A DNA stretch of 35,723 bases, taken from Firmicutes bacterium UBA3553. Lineage in GTDB: Bacteria > Bacillota > Clostridia > Tissierellales > Sedimentibacteraceae. Position numbers and translations under genes: made by a program. How positions within the stretch are numbered: the first letter of the stretch is position 1; every line of letters begins with the position of its first letter. Shown one piece after another: positions 1 through 8,255 of this stretch. The stretch is from positions 1 to 35,723 of the forward strand of contig DFOA01000024.1 of assembly GCA_002381185.1 (NCBI GenBank). The letters run 5' to 3'. A model generated the notes under the pieces. That model was not told the DNA's origin. It searched no databases and saw only the letters and a program-made list of their open reading frames with translations.

Positions 1-48
1 TATTTAGCTCCTACTCGATTAAAATATGTTTTTAATTTTAATATATTG

Positions 49-57
49 TGTTACAAT
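49..57 (+). promoter_or_regulatory. putative extended -10 promoter of topB
   Basis: The sequence TGTTACAAT is an extended -10 element (TG, one base, TACAAT) about 30 bases before the topB start. No good -35 hexamer is visible, as is usual for extended -10 promoters. The surrounding leader is very AT-rich, so chance matches are likely and the call is tentative. Confidence 0.4.
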
Positions 58-87
58 AATACTTATTAAAATATAAAGGAATGTAAA

Positions 88-2262
88 ATGATATTAGTAT
101 TAGCAGAAAAACCTTCAGTAGGTAAGGATATAGGAAAAGTATTAAAATGTAATAAAAATGAAAACGGATATGTTGAAGGAAAAGAATATGTGGTAACCTG
201 GGCTCTTGGACATCTTGTCACATTGGCTGATCCCGAAAGCTATGATTCTAAATATGCTAAATGGGAACTGGAGCATTTGCCCATAATCCCTAAAGCAATG
301 AAGACGGAAGTTATAAAACAGACAAGAAAGCAATATGGTGTGGTTAAAAGCCTTCTTTTAAGAAAAGATGTAACGGAAATAGTAATAGCTACAGATGCAG
401 GGAGAGAAGGAGAACTTGTTGCCAGATGGATTATTGAACAGGCTGAAGTTAAAAAACCGTTAAAAAGGCTTTGGATTTCTTCTGTAACAGATAAAGCAAT
501 TATAGAAGGATTTAACAATTTGAAAGATGGCAAAATGTATAATAACCTCTATGCATCAGCATCAGCCAGGGCAGAGGCAGACTGGATTGTCGGAATAAAT
601 GCCACAAGAGCATTAACGTCAAAATACAATTCACAGCTTTCCTGCGGCAGGGTTCAGACTCCCACGGTGGCCATGATTGCGGCATTAGAAGATGAAATAC
701 GTGATTTCAAACCTGTCCAATATTATGGAATAGAGGCATCAGCCGGCAGCTTAAAGTTTACGTGGCATGATAAAAACAACGATACAAGATTGTTCAGCAA
801 GGAAAAGTGCGATGACATAATAAGCAGCATTAAATCAAAAAAACTTGTGGTTACAGGTATATCAAGAAATAAAGCTTTGACTTATTCTCCACTTTTGTAT
901 GATTTAACAGAGCTTCAGCGGGATGCAAATAACATATACGGTTTTTCAGCAAAGGAAACCTTGTCGATTATGCAGACGCTTTATGAACGCCATAAAGTCT
1001 TGACATATCCCAGAACTGATTCAAGATATCTTACTGAGGATATAGTGGAAACATTAAAAGACAGAGTAAAGGCGTGCAGTGTGGGACCCTATGCTAAAAT
1101 AGGATTTAAAATCAGTTCAAATCCCATAAGAGGAAATAAAAACTTTGTTAACAGCAGTAAAGTTTCTGATCATCATGCAATAATTCCTACGGAGCAAACA
1201 GTGTTCTTAGGTGATTTAACAGACAAAGAAAGAAAAATATATGATTTGGTTGTAAAGAGATTTTTGGCGGTGTTGTCAAAGCCTTTTGAATTTGAAAAAA
1301 TAGTTATATCAGGAAAAATAGACAATGAAGAATTCACATCTAAAGGCAGAATAACATTGTCCATGGGATGGAAGGAAGTATACGGAAATTACGAAGATGA
1401 GGAAACTCTTGATGATTACCCTGTAGATGAGTTAAATAAACTTAATAATAACAGTCATCTTCAAGTTTCTTCAATTAAAAAGAACGTCGGAGAAACAAAG
1501 CCTCCTTCAAGATTTACAGAAGCTACGCTTTTATCTGCCATGGAAAATCCGGTTAAATTTATGAAAAATGCAGATAAGGAATTAAAGAGGACAATTGGGG
1601 AAACCGGCGGTCTTGGAACAGTTGCCACAAGAGCGGATATTATCGATAAGCTGTTCAACAGCTTCGTAATTGAGAAAAAGGACAAATATATCTACACCAC
1701 GTCAAAAGGGAGACAGCTTTTGGACCTGTCACCTGTGGACTTAAAATCTCCCGTTCTCACAGCAAAATGGGAGCAGCAGCTTACTGATATTGCAAAAGGA
1801 AGAACAGATAAAAACAAATTTCTTAATGAAATGATTGATTACACTAAAACAATTATTAATGAAATTAAAACAAGCGACAAAAAATATGTTCATGAAAACG
1901 AAACAAAATCAAAGTGTCCAGAATGCGGCAGTTACCTGCTTGAGGTTAACGGTAAAAAAGGAATCATGCTTGTGTGTCAGAACAGAGAATGCGGCTACAG
2001 AAAGGGTATTGCACAAGTAACAAATGCAAGGTGCCCTAATTGCCACAAAAAACTGGAGCTAAGAGGTGAAGGGGAAGGCAAAATATTTGTATGCAAATGC
2101 GGATACAGAGAGAAACTTTCAGCATTCAACAAAAGAAAAGAAAATGAAAAAACCTCAATATCCAACAAGGAGGCAACTAAATTTTTATCTAAGCAAAACA
2201 AGAAGCAGGATGAAAACCTGAATACGGCATTGGCTGATGCTTTAGCTAAATTAAAGCTTTAA
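88..2262 (+). CDS. topB: DNA topoisomerase III (type IA)
   Basis: This 724-residue protein is a type IA topoisomerase that cuts one DNA strand, passes another through and reseals it, decatenating replication and recombination intermediates. The Toprim domain is at the N-terminus, with the start MILVLAEKPSV carrying the first catalytic Glu and the acidic motif DAGREGE near residue 104. The catalytic tyrosine is Tyr307 in the motif TYPRTDS. The C-terminal part, from about residue 610, has paired cysteines (CPEC, CQNREC, CPNC, CKC) forming zinc-ribbon-like modules, followed by a lysine-rich tail. Length is normal for the Firmicutes TopB group. The ATG start is preceded by AAAGGA. No stops or frameshifts are seen. 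The assignment is secure; chromosomal TopB is more likely than a plasmid or ICE copy because no mobility genes are nearby. Confidence 0.96.
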   Translation: MILVLAEKPSVGKDIGKVLKCNKNENGYVEGKEYVVTWALGHLVTLADPESYDSKYAKWELEHLPIIPKAMKTEVIKQTRKQYGVVKSLLLRKDVTEIVIATDAGREGELVARWIIEQAEVKKPLKRLWISSVTDKAIIEGFNNLKDGKMYNNLYASASARAEADWIVGINATRALTSKYNSQLSCGRVQTPTVAMIAALEDEIRDFKPVQYYGIEASAGSLKFTWHDKNNDTRLFSKEKCDDIISSIKSKKLVVTGISRNKALTYSPLLYDLTELQRDANNIYGFSAKETLSIMQTLYERHKVLTYPRTDSRYLTEDIVETLKDRVKACSVGPYAKIGFKISSNPIRGNKNFVNSSKVSDHHAIIPTEQTVFLGDLTDKERKIYDLVVKRFLAVLSKPFEFEKIVISGKIDNEEFTSKGRITLSMGWKEVYGNYEDEETLDDYPVDELNKLNNNSHLQVSSIKKNVGETKPPSRFTEATLLSAMENPVKFMKNADKELKRTIGETGGLGTVATRADIIDKLFNSFVIEKKDKYIYTTSKGRQLLDLSPVDLKSPVLTAKWEQQLTDIAKGRTDKNKFLNEMIDYTKTIINEIKTSDKKYVHENETKSKCPECGSYLLEVNGKKGIMLVCQNRECGYRKGIAQVTNARCPNCHKKLELRGEGEGKIFVCKCGYREKLSAFNKRKENEKTSISNKEATKFLSKQNKKQDENLNTALADALAKLKL

Positions 2263-2340
2263 GAGATAAAATAAGTTATAAGATTCTTCTGCTTTGACTC
2301 AGAATAACAATAAAATAAATAAAAATACCAGGAGTGTAAA

Positions 2341-2979
2341 ATGCAATTTGTATTGATAGTAATAGCGATTTTCTTCTTATATACTATGACCAGAAGAAAA
2401 AAGCTTGAAAAGCAAGTTGAATTATTTAACAGACTGCTGTATATAGAAAAATGCCCGGAAAAATATATTGCCGAGGTAGATAAACTTCTATTAAAAATCC
2501 AGTCAGAAAAAGAAAGAAATATAAATTTAATTCAGAAAACCACCGGACTTTTGTATGCCGGAGAATTTGATGAAGCAATAAAAATACTTACAGAGGATGT
2601 AACTAAAATACCGCCTAACTGGCAAGTTGTTTACTATCATAATTTGCTTTTAGGCATGTATTTAAACGGTGACACAGAAAGAGCCAACGGTATACTGAAA
2701 GAAGTAAAAGACATTATCGATATGTATTATAAGAAAGATTACAACAAGGTAACCATTGAGTTAATTTATGCTGTTTCTGATTTTTATAACGGGAACATTT
2801 CAAACTGCAAGGAATTTTTCATCAATTTAATAGATGTTGGAAGAAATGATTTCAGAATTGCATTCGGACATTATTTTACAGGAAAGATACAGGAATCAGA
2901 AGGCAAGATAGATGATGCTGAAGACAGTTTTGAAGAAGCAAGAACTTACGGACACGGAAGTTTCATTGAAAAATTATAG
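2341..2979 (+). CDS. membrane-anchored TPR-like protein of unknown function
   Basis: The 212-residue product begins with a single hydrophobic segment (residues 2-16, rich in Val, Ile and Phe) followed directly by TRRKK, so it looks like an N-terminal anchor with the rest in the cytoplasm. The remainder is predicted helical and repetitive in the tetratricopeptide style: 'GEFDEAIKIL' near residue 75 and 'GKIDDAEDSFEEARTYG' near the end have the alternating small and large residues of TPR helices. A ribosome binding site AGGAG lies 7 bases before the ATG. It sits 11 bases before the ogg gene and probably shares its transcript. I do not recognise a named family; a scaffold role would be a guess from the repeat type only. 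Confidence 0.75.
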   Translation: MQFVLIVIAIFFLYTMTRRKKLEKQVELFNRLLYIEKCPEKYIAEVDKLLLKIQSEKERNINLIQKTTGLLYAGEFDEAIKILTEDVTKIPPNWQVVYYHNLLLGMYLNGDTERANGILKEVKDIIDMYYKKDYNKVTIELIYAVSDFYNGNISNCKEFFINLIDVGRNDFRIAFGHYFTGKIQESEGKIDDAEDSFEEARTYGHGSFIEKL

Positions 2980-2990
2980 AAAGGGTAAAA

Positions 2991-3860
2991 ATGAATATCA
3001 AAGAAAAAAATAGTCAGATAGTTATTGAGGATATTAAAGATTTTAATTTGAATCATATTTTCGACTGTGGTCAATGTTTCAGATGGAACAAAGAAGAAGA
3101 TGGCACATACACAGGCGTGGTTAAAAACAAAGTGATAAATATTGAGCAAAATGGTTCAACCGTTGTATTTAGCAATGTAAGTATGAATGATTATCATATT
3201 ATAAAAGAATATTTTGATTTAAATACTGATTACACTGAAATAAAAAGATCAGTCAATACAGATGAAATAATGGCTGAAGCTATAAAATTCGGCGAAGGTA
3301 TAAGAATTTTAAATCAGGATGAATGGGAAACAATGATTTCATTCATGATTTCAGCAAACAACAGGATACCTATGATTAAAAAGGTTATAGAAAATTTAAG
3401 TACAAGCTTCGGAGACTTTATCTGCAATTACAGAGGGAGAGATTACTACAGCTTTCCGACAGCCGAGCAATTGTCATCAGCTGACATAGAAAAGATACAG
3501 GAATGCAAGGCAGGATTTCGCTCTCCAAGGATAAAAGAAGCAGCGTCAAGATTTTTAAAAGAAAAAGACATTATTTACAACATTAAAAATACAAATTATG
3601 ATGAAGGTCTTGCGTATTTAAAAACTTATACTGGAATTGGGGACAAGGTTGCAAACTGCATACTGCTGTTTTCAATGAGACAGTTTGACACATTTCCTGT
3701 TGATGTCTGGGTAAGAAGAGTCATGCAGACACTGTACGTGGACAAGGATACAAAAGATGCAGACATAAGAAAATTTGCTGAAAATAAATTCGGTAAACTT
3801 TCCGGCTACGCTCAGCAATATCTGTTTTATTATGCCCGTGAAAACGGAATAGGAAAATGA
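2991..3860 (+). CDS. ogg: 8-oxoguanine DNA glycosylase/AP lyase, OGG1 type
   Basis: This 289-residue protein removes 8-oxoguanine from DNA and cleaves the abasic site. The N-terminal OGG domain contains FDCGQCFRWN, corresponding to the GQ(S/C)FRW motif of OGG1. The helix-hairpin-helix motif GIGDKVANC supplies the catalytic Lys219, and PVDVWVRR supplies the catalytic Asp238. The Lys-Asp spacing of 19 residues equals that of human Lys249 and Asp268, which separates it from AlkA proteins that lack the lysine. Its length resembles clostridial Ogg proteins. It starts 11 bases after the preceding gene, with AGAAAGGG as ribosome binding site. It ends just before a clear hairpin terminator. Many databases label this group simply 'DNA-3-methyladenine glycosylase 2', which I consider less accurate because of the lysine. 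Confidence 0.9.
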   Translation: MNIKEKNSQIVIEDIKDFNLNHIFDCGQCFRWNKEEDGTYTGVVKNKVINIEQNGSTVVFSNVSMNDYHIIKEYFDLNTDYTEIKRSVNTDEIMAEAIKFGEGIRILNQDEWETMISFMISANNRIPMIKKVIENLSTSFGDFICNYRGRDYYSFPTAEQLSSADIEKIQECKAGFRSPRIKEAASRFLKEKDIIYNIKNTNYDEGLAYLKTYTGIGDKVANCILLFSMRQFDTFPVDVWVRRVMQTLYVDKDTKDADIRKFAENKFGKLSGYAQQYLFYYARENGIGK

Positions 3861-3869
3861 TGAATGAAT

Positions 3870-3908
3870 AATCGCCTTTAAGTTAATTCTTAACAGGCGA
3901 TTTATTAT
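3870..3908 (+). terminator. intrinsic terminator after ogg
   Basis: AATCGCCT (3870-3877) pairs with AGGCGATT (3895-3902). Inside, TTAAG pairs with CTTAA around a six-base loop, with one mismatch between the two stems. A T-rich tract follows (TTTATTATTTATT). It lies directly after the glycosylase stop codon and before selO. Confidence 0.8.
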
Positions 3909-3998
3909 TTATTGAATAGATTCTATGGAGAGGTAGAAAATAAGAATAGTATTTATAATATATTCAATTATAAAAACAAAAAAATAAAGGAGTGTAAT

Positions 3999-5468
3999 GT
4001 GGAAAGAAAAGAAATAAAGACAGGCTGGAAATTTGACAACAGCTATGCTCGCCTGCCGGAAATATTTTATACAAAAATCAGGCCCGCACCTGTAAGATCG
4101 CCGGAACTGATTATTTTCAACAGAAAACTGGCTGAATCCTTGGGACTAAAAGTTAATGAGCTTGAGAGCAATGAAGGAGCGAAAATTTTTGCGGGAAATA
4201 TGATTCCTGAAGGCTCTGAGCCTTTGGCTCAGGCTTATGCAGGTCATCAATTCGGATATTTCACTATGTTAGGTGATGGAAGAGCAGTGCTTTTAGGAGA
4301 ACAAATAACACCATCAGGGCAGCGTTACGATATACAGCTGAAAGGTTCAGGCAGAACGCCCTATTCCAGGGGCGGTGATGGACGAGCGGCACTTGGGCCT
4401 ATGCTCAGAGAGTATATTATAAGCGAATCAATGTATAATTTGGGTATACCTACCACAAGAAGTCTTGCTGTGGCAGCTACAGGTGAGCCGGTATACCGTG
4501 AAACTGCCCTAAAAGGTTCGGTTTTAACCCGGTTGGCATCAAGCCACCTGCGTGTGGGAACATTTCAGTATGCGGCAAATTGGGGAACTGCAGAGGACTT
4601 GAGGGCGTTGGCAGACTATGCTGTAAACAGGCACTTTCCAGAGCTTTTAAATGAAGATGAACGATACCGGTTATTGCTCAGGGAAATTATTAAACGGCAG
4701 GCGCTGCTTATTTCTAAATGGCAATTGGTGGGCTTTATTCATGGTGTAATGAATACTGACAATATGACAATAAGCGGTGAAACCATTGATTATGGTCCAT
4801 GTGCATTTATGGATGACTATAATCCCGAGACGGTTTTCAGCTCAATTGATACATACGGCAGATATTCTTATAAAAATCAACCTGGCATCGGAGAGTGGAA
4901 TTTGGCTCGTCTGGCTGAAACACTTCTTCCGCTTTTAAGCGAAAATAAGGAGCTGGCTGTTAAAATTGCACAAGAAGAGATTTCCGAATATAATAAGATA
5001 TATCAAAATAACTGGATTAATGGAATGAGGTCGAAATTGGGCCTATTAAATGAAGAGCCTGGTGATGAGGAACTTATAGAAAATCTTCTTACTATAATGC
5101 AAAAATATCATGCAGATTATACAAATACATTTGTTTCATTAACCTTTGATAAGTATGATGAATCAGAAATGTTCAAGAGCTCGGAATTTAAGGAATGGCA
5201 TAATTTGTGGCAGGCAAAAATAAGCCGTCAGGATGATACTAAGGGATCATCATACAAATTGATGCGAAGCTCCAATCCTGCAATAGTCCCCAGAAACCAT
5301 AGGGTTGAAGAAGCTTTAGCTGCAGCTGATAATGGAGATTACAGCGTTATGGAACGGCTGCTCAATGTACTTGCGAGACCTTTTGAGCATCTGCCGGAAC
5401 AAGCTGAATATGCTGTATTGCCAGCTCCTGATTTATCATGCCCCTATAGAACTTTTTGCGGAACATGA
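3999..5468 (+). CDS. selO: protein adenylyltransferase SelO (YdiU/UPF0061)
   Basis: SelO is a pseudokinase-fold enzyme that transfers AMP from ATP to Ser, Thr or Tyr of target proteins, with a proposed role in redox homeostasis. The 489-residue length fits the family. Recognisable motifs are NSYARLP near the start, GDGRAVLLGE, the glycine-rich GSGRTPYSRGGDGRA, RVGTFQ, and the catalytic segment HGVMNTDN followed by DYGPCAFMD. The GTG start at 3999 is chosen because AAAGGAG lies seven bases upstream and homologues begin near KTGWKFDNSYARLP. An in-frame Met further upstream (3912) has no ribosome binding site and would add a low-complexity Asn/Lys leader. The protein ends FCGT: the antepenultimate residue is Cys, where eukaryotic SelO carries selenocysteine. 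It is monocistronic between two hairpins. Confidence 0.93.
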   Translation: MERKEIKTGWKFDNSYARLPEIFYTKIRPAPVRSPELIIFNRKLAESLGLKVNELESNEGAKIFAGNMIPEGSEPLAQAYAGHQFGYFTMLGDGRAVLLGEQITPSGQRYDIQLKGSGRTPYSRGGDGRAALGPMLREYIISESMYNLGIPTTRSLAVAATGEPVYRETALKGSVLTRLASSHLRVGTFQYAANWGTAEDLRALADYAVNRHFPELLNEDERYRLLLREIIKRQALLISKWQLVGFIHGVMNTDNMTISGETIDYGPCAFMDDYNPETVFSSIDTYGRYSYKNQPGIGEWNLARLAETLLPLLSENKELAVKIAQEEISEYNKIYQNNWINGMRSKLGLLNEEPGDEELIENLLTIMQKYHADYTNTFVSLTFDKYDESEMFKSSEFKEWHNLWQAKISRQDDTKGSSYKLMRSSNPAIVPRNHRVEEALAAADNGDYSVMERLLNVLARPFEHLPEQAEYAVLPAPDLSCPYRTFCGT

Positions 5469-5473
5469 TGATG

Positions 5474-5506
5474 TGTGGCTGCTTCAGAATACTTTGGGCA
5501 GCCACA
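5474..5506 (+). terminator. hairpin, probable terminator of selO
   Basis: TGTGGCTGC (5474-5482) pairs perfectly with GCAGCCACA (5498-5506), giving a 9-bp GC-rich stem soon after the selO stop. The following tract (TAATTTATG) is only weakly T-rich, so termination may be incomplete. Confidence 0.6.
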
Positions 5507-5581
5507 TAATTTATGCATAATATGTATAAGCAGAAGAAAATATGTATGTTTATTTTAATTTGGAAAAATTCAATGTAATTA

Positions 5582-5610
5582 TTGACAAATATCTATAAAT
5601 TGAATATAAT
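5582..5610 (+). promoter_or_regulatory. consensus sigma-A promoter of tRNA-Pro
   Basis: TTGACA (5582-5587) and TATAAT (5605-5610) are both perfect consensus hexamers separated by exactly 17 bases. The predicted start is about 5617, five bases before the mature tRNA. This is the strongest promoter in the window, as expected for a stable RNA gene. Confidence 0.92.
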
Positions 5611-5621
5611 ATTAATGTTGT

Positions 5622-5695
5622 CGGGGTGTAGCGAAGCTTGGTATCGCGCATGGTTCGGGACCATGAGGCCGAAGGTTCAAATCCTTTCACTCCGA
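5622..5695 (+). tRNA. tRNA-Pro, anticodon CGG
   Basis: The 74-base sequence folds as a full cloverleaf. The acceptor stem CGGGGTG/CACTCCG has one G-T wobble, the D arm is GCG...TCGC type, and the anticodon stem CATGG/CCATG holds the loop TTCGGGA. The T arm GAAGG-TTCAAAT-CCTTT has the usual TTCAAAT loop. The anticodon CGG reads the proline codon CCG. The discriminator is A at 5695 and the CCA end is not encoded; a T-rich run follows. It has its own consensus promoter. Confidence 0.95.
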
Positions 5696-5728
5696 TTTTT
5701 ATTATATCCAAATTTAAATGGTGATAAA

Positions 5729-6250
5729 ATGACTTCAGAAGAACGAAGGGAAAATATTGAATCAATATTAAAGAATAACAAAGATCCAATCACAGCAACT
5801 GCGCTTGCAAAGAAGTTTTCGGTCAGCCGGCAGGTAATAGTGGGAGACATTGCCTTAATGCGTGCAACCGGACAAAAAATATCTGCAACACCCAGGGGTT
5901 ATGTTTTAAATCCCGACCCTGAAGCCACTGATTATGTGTTTACAATTGCATGCCTCCATGATAATGATAGTATGGCTAAAGAGCTGTACACAATTGTGGA
6001 CAATGGAGGGACAATACTGGATGTTACAGTTGAGCACCCTGTATATGGTGAAATTTCAGGAGCACTGCAAATTTCTACGCGCTATGATACCGACATGTTT
6101 TTGGAAAAAATCAAAACCAATGAAGTACAGCCGTTAATGAGACTTACAGGCGGTATACACATTCATAAAATCAAATGTAAAAATGAAGCTGCAGAACATA
6201 GAATTATAGAAGCATTGAGAAAAGAGAATATTCTTTTAGACGAAAAATAA
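5729..6250 (+). CDS. niaR: NiaR-type niacin-responsive transcriptional repressor
   Basis: The 173-residue protein has an N-terminal winged helix-turn-helix (residues 5-60, with the segment TALAKKFSVSRQVIVGDI as the HTH core) followed by a 3H domain named for three conserved histidines. His residues in TVEHPVYGE and GGIHIHK match that domain. Proteins of this family (YrxA/NiaR) repress NAD-precursor uptake and synthesis genes when niacin is bound. The ATG at 5729 is the first sensible start after the tRNA; its ribosome binding site (GGTGAT) is weak. Only 33 bases separate it from tRNA-Pro and no separate promoter is visible, so it may be expressed by read-through. The next gene, niaX, is a known type of NiaR target, which supports the call. 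Confidence 0.9.
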   Translation: MTSEERRENIESILKNNKDPITATALAKKFSVSRQVIVGDIALMRATGQKISATPRGYVLNPDPEATDYVFTIACLHDNDSMAKELYTIVDNGGTILDVTVEHPVYGEISGALQISTRYDTDMFLEKIKTNEVQPLMRLTGGIHIHKIKCKNEAAEHRIIEALRKENILLDEK

Positions 6251-6254
6251 CCAG

Positions 6255-6283
6255 TTGACAAAATACTTAACCTTGTTTATAAT
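6255..6283 (+). promoter_or_regulatory. sigma-A promoter of niaX
   Basis: TTGACA (6255-6260) and TATAAT (6278-6283), both consensus, are separated by 17 bases. The promoter begins 4 bases after the niaR stop. The predicted start, about 6290, falls next to an inverted repeat that is the likely repressor site. Confidence 0.9.
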
Positions 6284-6294
6284 TGTATCACATG

Positions 6295-6306
6295 GTGTCA
6301 AGACAC
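6295..6306 (+). promoter_or_regulatory. putative NiaR operator
   Basis: GTGTCAAGACAC is a perfect 12-bp palindrome located just after the predicted transcription start of niaX. Bound repressor there would block promoter clearance. It is followed by a short direct repeat of CATGA units (about 6305-6319). The assignment to NiaR is inferred from position and from the adjacent niaR gene. Confidence 0.7.
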
Positions 6307-6343
6307 ATGACATGACATATTGTAAAACAGAAAGGAAAAGCAT

Positions 6344-6910
6344 ATGAAAAGGAATAATAATCTTAATTCAATGGTAATTTCAGCGCTTCTGTGTGCAATA
6401 GGAATAGTAATTCCAATTATTTCTCCACTTAAAATAACCTTGGAGCCGGCATCATTTACTTTAGCAAGCCATGTTGCAATATTTATAGCAATGTTTATTT
6501 CGCCGGCAACAGCAGCCTTTGTTGTTCTTGGTACAACAGCGGGATTTTTAATGGCAGGCTTCCCGATAGTTGTAGTGCTTCGTGCAGCATCGCACATTGT
6601 GTTTGCATTAATAGGAGCATTGTACTTGAAGAAGTTTCCAAATACGATGAGTTCATTTAAATCTTCTCAAGTCTATTCATTTATAATTGGCATTGTTCAC
6701 GGCATATGTGAAGTTTTGACAGTAATTCCGTTCTATTTTGGGAATAATATGAGTTCTGGTTATTATGCAAAAGGATTCATGATTTCAGTGGTTCTTTTGG
6801 TAGGCGTTGGTACAGTTATACACAGCATGATTGATTTTTATCTTGCTCAGGCAATTTGGAAGCCTGTTACTAAGGCCGTGAAAATACCAAAAGCAGTAAA
6901 TGCGAATTAG
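6344..6910 (+). CDS. niaX: niacin ECF transporter S component NiaX
   Basis: The 188-residue protein is almost entirely hydrophobic, with about five or six membrane segments starting near residues 10, 40, 60, 80, 105 and 145. This is typical for substrate-binding S components of energy-coupling-factor vitamin transporters. It would bind niacin or a related precursor and use a shared EcfAAT module encoded elsewhere. Assignment to NiaX rests on the overall pattern, the 'SPLKITLEPASFTLASH' region and the context directly behind niaR with a dyad at the start site. The ribosome binding site AGAAAGGA lies before the ATG. It is followed by a terminator, so the gene is monocistronic. Another vitamin specificity cannot be excluded from the sequence. 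Confidence 0.83.
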   Translation: MKRNNNLNSMVISALLCAIGIVIPIISPLKITLEPASFTLASHVAIFIAMFISPATAAFVVLGTTAGFLMAGFPIVVVLRAASHIVFALIGALYLKKFPNTMSSFKSSQVYSFIIGIVHGICEVLTVIPFYFGNNMSSGYYAKGFMISVVLLVGVGTVIHSMIDFYLAQAIWKPVTKAVKIPKAVNAN

Positions 6911-6933
6911 TTTTCTCCATAAAATATATTTAT

Positions 6934-6955
6934 AGCGGCGTATGCTGCTTTTTTT
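6934..6955 (+). terminator. intrinsic terminator after niaX
   Basis: AGCGGC (6934-6939) pairs with GCTGCT (6944-6949), with one G-T wobble and a GTAT loop, and is followed by a run of seven T. This is a classic rho-independent terminator. Confidence 0.85.
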
Positions 6956-7009
6956 ATATTCAATCATTAGGAAGTAAATACATTTTTTATGGGAAATATT
7001 AACTGCATG

Positions 7010-7018
7010 TGTTATAAT
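7010..7018 (+). promoter_or_regulatory. extended -10 promoter
   Basis: TGTTATAAT combines the TG extension with a consensus TATAAT at 7013-7018, 35 bases before the start of the DUF2007-like gene. The -35 region is poor. Confidence 0.6.
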
Positions 7019-7052
7019 GCAATAAATGAATATAATAAATATGGAGGTAATT

Positions 7053-7307
7053 ATGTCTGAGGAATATATTGATAATGATAAAGAGGTGCTGCTTCTTGCT
7101 AATCTTAATACAGTTGAGGCTGAAATAATTATATCTAAGCTGCAATCCTATGGAATTCCTGTTTTAAGGAAATCAAAAGGCAGCGGAGAAATCATGGAGA
7201 TTTACACAGGAATCAATTTGTACGGTACAGATATATATGTTCCGACACACATGTATGAACTGGCTAAAGAACTTCTAAAACCAATTGATGATGAGGATAA
7301 CTCATAA
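7053..7307 (+). CDS. DUF2007-like small protein
   Basis: The 84-residue soluble protein has the pattern of the DUF2007 'putative signal-transducing' family: LANLNTVEAEIIISKLQSYGIPV near the start, a variable glycine-rich middle, and GTDIYVPTHMYELAKELL at the end, forming one small alpha/beta fold. The function of this family is not established. The ATG at 7053 is chosen because GGAGG lies 5 bases before it; an ATG 27 bases further upstream lacks a ribosome binding site. The stop overlaps the start of the next gene by one base, so the two are translationally coupled. Confidence 0.75.
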   Translation: MSEEYIDNDKEVLLLANLNTVEAEIIISKLQSYGIPVLRKSKGSGEIMEIYTGINLYGTDIYVPTHMYELAKELLKPIDDEDNS

Positions 7308-8143
7308 TGAAAATTAGCATTGGAATATCCTTGTTTGCTTTATTAATAATATTTTTAGCATGGCAGAACAATGGCATTGTAATAACTAAATATGAGTATG
7401 CTAATAAAAAGCTGCCCGAAAAGTTCAATGGATTTAAAGTTCTTCATATTTCAGACCTGCATAATAAAAATTACGGTGAAAGGCTTATAAATAAAATTAA
7501 AAAAATTAATCCTGATATAATTGTAATAACCGGAGATTTAATTGACAGAAGAAAAACAATGATAAACACAGCTGCAGATTTTATCGACGGTATTGTTAAA
7601 ATTGCTCCGACATATTATGTTTCAGGCAACCATGAACAGTTATCGAAACATTTTGATGAACTCAAAACCGTATTACATAAATCAAATGTAATTATAATGG
7701 ATAATTCATATGCAACCTTGTACAAAGACGGTTTTAGTATAGGATTAATAGGTATAGCAGATCCGGCAATTAATTTTGGTAAGAAAACTTATCTGAAAGA
7801 AAATAACTTTAGTTATGTGAGAGATAATATAACTAAATTAATTAAAGATATCAACACAGATTTTAATGTTCTTCTTTCTCATAGACCTGAGCTTTTCAGC
7901 GTATATAATGAATTGAAAATTGATTTGGTTTTCAGCGGGCATGCTCATGGAGGGCAAATCAGAATCCCTTTTGTGGGAGGAGTACTTTCACCTAATCAAG
8001 GATTTTTCCCAAAATATTCGGAAGGAATGCATTCGGAAGGAGCAACCTCTATTGTTGTCAGCAGGGGTTTGGGAAACAGTGTTTTTCCGTTTCGTATTTT
8101 TAACCGGCCTGAGTTAGTTTTAGTAACGTTAAAATCTGAATAG
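7307..8143 (+). CDS. YkuE-type membrane-anchored metallophosphoesterase
   Basis: The 278-residue protein starts with a hydrophobic anchor (residues 4-20) and continues as a calcineurin-like phosphoesterase domain. All metal-binding motifs are present in order: HISDLHN near residue 47, TGDLIDR, GNHEQ, LLSHRPE and FSGHAHGGQ. Relatives such as B. subtilis YkuE are exported or membrane-associated phosphoesterases, and others are annotated as UDP-2,3-diacylglucosamine hydrolase-like; the physiological substrate here is unknown. It overlaps the upstream small gene by one base. No terminator is evident before arginase. Confidence 0.88.
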   Translation: MKISIGISLFALLIIFLAWQNNGIVITKYEYANKKLPEKFNGFKVLHISDLHNKNYGERLINKIKKINPDIIVITGDLIDRRKTMINTAADFIDGIVKIAPTYYVSGNHEQLSKHFDELKTVLHKSNVIIMDNSYATLYKDGFSIGLIGIADPAINFGKKTYLKENNFSYVRDNITKLIKDINTDFNVLLSHRPELFSVYNELKIDLVFSGHAHGGQIRIPFVGGVLSPNQGFFPKYSEGMHSEGATSIVVSRGLGNSVFPFRIFNRPELVLVTLKSE

Positions 8144-8255
8144 GTTATTAAAGATTAGTATCAGATTTTGTGCAGCTGATTAAAATTAAGAAATAAGAAT
8201 AAACTAACTGAAATGTAGTTCAGCCATAAAAAAACGTGAAAAACAAGGAGATATT

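Noticed and set aside
3912..3998. Longer N-terminus for SelO starting at 3912
   Set aside because: No ribosome binding site, low-complexity Asn/Lys sequence, and homologues begin near the GTG at 3999.
6305..6320. CATGA tandem repeats as a CRISPR or microsatellite
   Set aside because: Only two to three 5-base units; too short for either.
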